In this document: piece by piece, positions 61,773 through 64,000 of the stretch
How positions within the stretch are numbered: position 1 is the first letter of the stretch
How the letters are laid out: every line of letters starts with the position of its first letter
Program-made: the position numbers and the translations under genes
Notes under the pieces: generated by a model
Seen by the model: the letters and a program-made list of their open reading frames with translations, nothing else
What the model was told of the DNA's origin: nothing
Databases searched by the model: none
Assembly (NCBI GenBank): GCA_029239605.1
Contig: JARBUO010000002.1
Span: 1-64,000 of the forward strand
Reading direction: 5' to 3'
Length of the DNA stretch: 64,000 nucleotides
Origin: Bacillota bacterium
GTDB taxonomy: Bacteria; Bacillota; Clostridia; Peptostreptococcales; Anaerovoracaceae

Positions 61773-61844
61773 TGGAGATAAACGCAGTTGCCAGGAGGCA
61801 AGCAGAGTTTTCTGCAATTCTCATCAGGAAAGTGCTCTGTTCAT

Positions 61845-61874
61845 TTGACTTATTGACCACTTGGTTCATATACT
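61845..61874 (+). promoter_or_regulatory. Promoter of the catalase-like gene
   Basis: TTGACT at 61845-61850, 18 bases, TATACT at 61869-61874. No clear PerR-box is seen beside it; a second TTGACC-17-TAGTAA overlaps. Confidence 0.6.
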
Positions 61875-61899
61875 GTAGTAATAAAACTAGGAGGTTGAC

Positions 61900-63219
61900 A
61901 TGATGAACAAGGAGGAGAGCTCATTAACGGCGGGCAAAAACGGGCCTGTGCTGTTGCAGGACATTCGGCTCATTGGCAAGTTGTCCCGCTTCGTGAGGGG
62001 AAGCATACCTGAGAGGGTGGTCTTTGCAAAGGGAGCGGGCGCACACGGTTTTTTCAGAGTATACATGCCGATGAGCGACTTTACCTCGGCGGCATTTCTT
62101 CAGAATCCCGAAAAGAAAATCCCCGTATTCGTCAGGTTTTCAACGATGACTGGCTCAAAAGGATCAGCGGATACGCTGCGTGATGTGAGAGGTTTTGCGA
62201 CGAAATTTTACACGACGGAAGGAAACTATGACATGATCTGTACCAGCCTTCCTGTCTTTTTTATTCGTGATGCCATGCAATTTCCTGAACTCATGCATGC
62301 ACTGAAACCATCGCCGAAAACGAACCTGACCGAGCCTGCACGGTTTTGGAAATATATTTCGGAAAATCCCGAAGCAACTCATATGACAACATGGCTTTTT
62401 TCAGATCATGGTACGCTGAAAAGTTATCGTCATATGGATGGGTACAGCATGAATACTTACATTTGGGTGTCCGAAAGCGGTAACCGTCAATTTGTCCGGT
62501 ATCACTGGAAGCCCTTGCGCGGCGTAAAGAATATTTCAAGGCAGGAAGCAGAATTTCTGGCCGGTTTCGATCCCGATGCTGCGGCCAGAGATCTCAGCGA
62601 TTCTTTGGAAAGCGGTGAATTGACCGACTACGAGCTGAACGTGCAGCTCATACCATTTGAAAAGCAAAACCAGTACGATTTTGACATACTTGATGCCACG
62701 AAGCTGTGGCCTGAAGATAAAGTGCCGCTCATGAAAGTGGGTAAGATGACGCTGAATAAGGCTCCGGAAGATTATTACGAAGAGGTGGAAAAGGTTGCTT
62801 TCTCGCCTGCAAATATCGTACCCGGCATCGAATTCTCCTTTGATCGCCTGTTACAGGGCAGCATATTTGCTTCTTTGGAGGCCAACAGACATAGGCTGGG
62901 CAGTGACTTTGATGAGTTTCCAGTAAACCAGACAAAATATGCGGTAAATTATGCGGCAGCACATCAAAGAAGGGAACTTTACCCGCCGCTGGAAATTGAA
63001 GGCCCCGTTGACCGAAAAAGAACTCCGAAAGGGGACGATTTCATCCAGGCAGGGGAGCGTTACCGCTCGCTGACTCCAAAGGAGAAAGACCGCCTCGTGG
63101 ATAACATTCTAGACCATCTGATGTTTGTTGATGATGATATTCAAGAAAAAGTAGTGGGATATTTTACCCAAGCAGATCAAGATTTTGGCGCCAGAATCGC
63201 AAGAGGATTGGATTTTTAA
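61900..63219 (+). CDS. Catalase-family protein with the active site lost (probable pseudoenzyme)
   Basis: 439 residues with the whole clade of heme-catalase scaffold: LTAGKNGPVLLQDIRLI, ERVVFAKGAGAHGFF, VFVRFSTMTGSKGSADT, VFFIRDAMQFPE, HRHMDGYSMNTY-like RHMDGYSMNTYIWV, FSPANIVPGIEFSFDRLLQG. Yet the key residues are replaced: distal His to Phe42 (VVFAKG), distal Asn to Ser116 (CTSLPVFF for GNNTPVFF), proximal Arg to Ser321 and heme-ligand Tyr to Ser325 (QGSIFASLEANRHRLG). A C-terminal flavodoxin-like domain is absent. The frame is intact, with AGGAGG, so it is a kept gene and not a decayed one. It should not be a working catalase; it may bind something else or nothing at the heme pocket. Confidence 0.85.
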   Translation: MMNKEESSLTAGKNGPVLLQDIRLIGKLSRFVRGSIPERVVFAKGAGAHGFFRVYMPMSDFTSAAFLQNPEKKIPVFVRFSTMTGSKGSADTLRDVRGFATKFYTTEGNYDMICTSLPVFFIRDAMQFPELMHALKPSPKTNLTEPARFWKYISENPEATHMTTWLFSDHGTLKSYRHMDGYSMNTYIWVSESGNRQFVRYHWKPLRGVKNISRQEAEFLAGFDPDAAARDLSDSLESGELTDYELNVQLIPFEKQNQYDFDILDATKLWPEDKVPLMKVGKMTLNKAPEDYYEEVEKVAFSPANIVPGIEFSFDRLLQGSIFASLEANRHRLGSDFDEFPVNQTKYAVNYAAAHQRRELYPPLEIEGPVDRKRTPKGDDFIQAGERYRSLTPKEKDRLVDNILDHLMFVDDDIQEKVVGYFTQADQDFGARIARGLDF

Positions 63220-63256
63220 ACAGAATACTAAAATGATTTGGCAGAAAAATCAATAA

Positions 63257-63371
63257 GGGCCCCCAGAAAAAGAGAGTTCAGAATTGACGCTGTTTCAGAG
63301 CTGAATCGATACTTCAGAACAGAATCGCAGCTCAATTCAATTTTGAATTCTCCTGAACGGGGGTCTTTTTG
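63257..63371 (+). terminator. Long branched terminator after the catalase-like gene
   Basis: An outer CCCCC/GGGGG stem (63260-63264 with 63359-63363), then a 16-bp helix with G-U pairs (63272-63287 with 63337-63352), and an inner region with CTGTT/AACAG and CTGAA/TTCAG pairings, ending in TCTTTTTG. It is much longer than an ordinary terminator. Confidence 0.65.
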
Positions 63372-63402
63372 ATTATTTCACTTGAAGAAAAAGGAAATTT
63401 TC

Positions 63403-63431
63403 TTTACTAAAACAGGGGGGAACTGTAAAAT
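63403..63431 (+). promoter_or_regulatory. Promoter-like site for dgt
   Basis: TTTACT at 63403-63408, 17-base spacer, TAAAAT at 63426-63431. In Clostridia dgt-dnaG-rpoD is a common order. Confidence 0.5.
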
Positions 63432-63587
63432 ATAAATAAAGAAGCGCTGATTAATTTCGTGCGCACATCTGATCGGTTCATTTTTCGCTTGGCGGTGTCA
63501 AAAAAACTCGCTATAAATGAACGAATTCGGTTTTTATCGGGAGTAATCTTGAATCATCAGGATAAACTCTCGATTTTGGAGGTTTCC

Positions 63588-64000
63588 ATGATACTAAGAG
63601 AAGATCTTGAAAAAAGAGAATACGATGTTCTATCCCCTTTTGCGGCTAAGGCAGCAGACACAAGGGGAAGGCAGTATGAGGAAGAGAAGTGCGATGTAAG
63701 AACAGATTATCAAAGGGACAGGGACAGAATTGTTCATTCAAAACCTTTTCGGAGATTGATGCATAAGACCCAGGTGTTCCTGGCACCAGAAGGGGATCAT
63801 TTCAGGACACGGCTGACACACACGCTGGAAGTCTCCCAGATCGCCAGAACCATAGCGAGAGCCCTGGCATTAAATGAAGATCTGACGGAAGCAATTGCAA
63901 TGGGACATGACCTCGGTCACACCCCCTTCGGCCATAACGGGGAGAATTTTCTCAATGAAAGGCATCCAGGCGGTTTCCAGCATAATGTTCAAAGTTTACG
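63588..64000 (+). CDS. dgt: Deoxyguanosinetriphosphate triphosphohydrolase, 3' truncated by the window
   Basis: The first 137 residues. GGAGG at 63578-63582 sets the ATG. HD-domain marks: [40 protein letters not shown] (the first metal His), and [16 protein letters not shown] (the HD pair). Cleaves dGTP to deoxyguanosine and triphosphate. It should continue for about another 200 residues past the window. Confidence 0.93.
   Translation, partial: MILREDLEKREYDVLSPFAAKAADTRGRQYEEEKCDVRTDYQRDRDRIVHSKPFRRLMHKTQVFLAPEGDHFRTRLTHTLEVSQIARTIARALALNEDLTEAIAMGHDLGHTPFGHNGENFLNERHPGGFQHNVQSL

Larger units (their letters stand above)
63220..63587. other. Structured terminator region and dgt upstream sequence
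   Basis: 63257-63371 forms a long branched hairpin (see the terminator entry). TTTACT-17-TAAAAT at 63403-63431 is promoter-like. GTTCATTT...AAATGAAC arms (about 63477-63484 with 63526-63533) can form a leader stem before dgt. No gene is supported. Confidence 0.5.

Noticed and set aside
61900-63219. Catalase gene as a decayed pseudogene
   Set aside because: The frame is complete, flanking catalase motifs are exact and a strong ribosome site and promoter are present; the losses are limited to active-site positions.

Overview
The window reads as one block of a low-to-mid GC Gram-positive chromosome of the class Clostridia. Evidence: a PolC-type replicase, DivIVA/SepF/YlmE-YlmG cell-division genes, YlxM-Ffh, RqcH, YlxR/YlxQ next to nusA-infB, a T-box leader, strong purine-rich Shine-Dalgarno sites (AGGAGG) and many hairpin+U-tract terminators. 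The redox subunits at the left edge fit a strict anaerobe. An Anaerovoracaceae / Family XIII-like lineage would fit, but that is an inference from gene style, not a match. All but two genes (rqcH and a 49-residue zinc ribbon) lie on the + strand. I see no prophage, insertion sequence, CRISPR array, rRNA or tRNA.

Layout. 1-3008: NADH-linked Fe-S/flavin electron-transfer subunits (HndA-, HndC/NuoF- and NuoG-N-terminal-like), first gene cut by the window edge. 3285-7149: ylxM-ffh-rpsP-khpA-rimM-trmD. 7241-12901: an HlyD-like protein, ylmE (yggS), sepF, yggT, divIVA, lspA, rluD and a flavin reductase. 13018-15331: accessory patch with a tiny zinc ribbon (-), an alpha/beta hydrolase and an unrecognised 205-residue protein. 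15549-19385: rqcH (-), yicC, gmk, rpoZ. 19555-21988: polar amino-acid ABC transporter. 22239-23623: tcdA and a stand-alone LytTR protein with a structured leader.

23892-37679: rpsB, tsf, pyrH, frr, a small PASTA-like ORF, uppS, cdsA, dxr, rseP, ispG, an NfeD/SPFH pair and polC. 37909-46753: rimP-nusA-rnpM-ylxQ-infB-rbfA-nrnA-truB-ribF. 46797-53198: an aromatic amino-acid operon (aroF, aroB, aroC, pheA, aroA) behind a T-box leader whose specifier reads as UUC (Phe). 53516-61639: rpsO, pnp, a surface glycosidase with SLH repeats, ylxY, an M16 peptidase, dut. 61900-63219: a catalase-family protein. 63588-end: dgt, cut by the window edge.

Most of the window is conserved housekeeping, so the main oddities stand out. 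(1) The catalase-family protein has lost the distal His, the distal Asn, the proximal Tyr and the proximal Arg, and should be a non-catalase pseudoenzyme. (2) PolC lacks the DEDD 3'-5' exonuclease normally inserted in its PHP domain, while the PHP metal ligands look intact. (3) The LytTR gene has a nested, structured leader that I do not recognise. (4) A terminator-like hairpin buries the ribosome site of ylxY. (5) A perfect 56-bp direct repeat joins truB and ribF. (6) IF2 carries a prion-like Gln/Arg/Ser/Gly linker.
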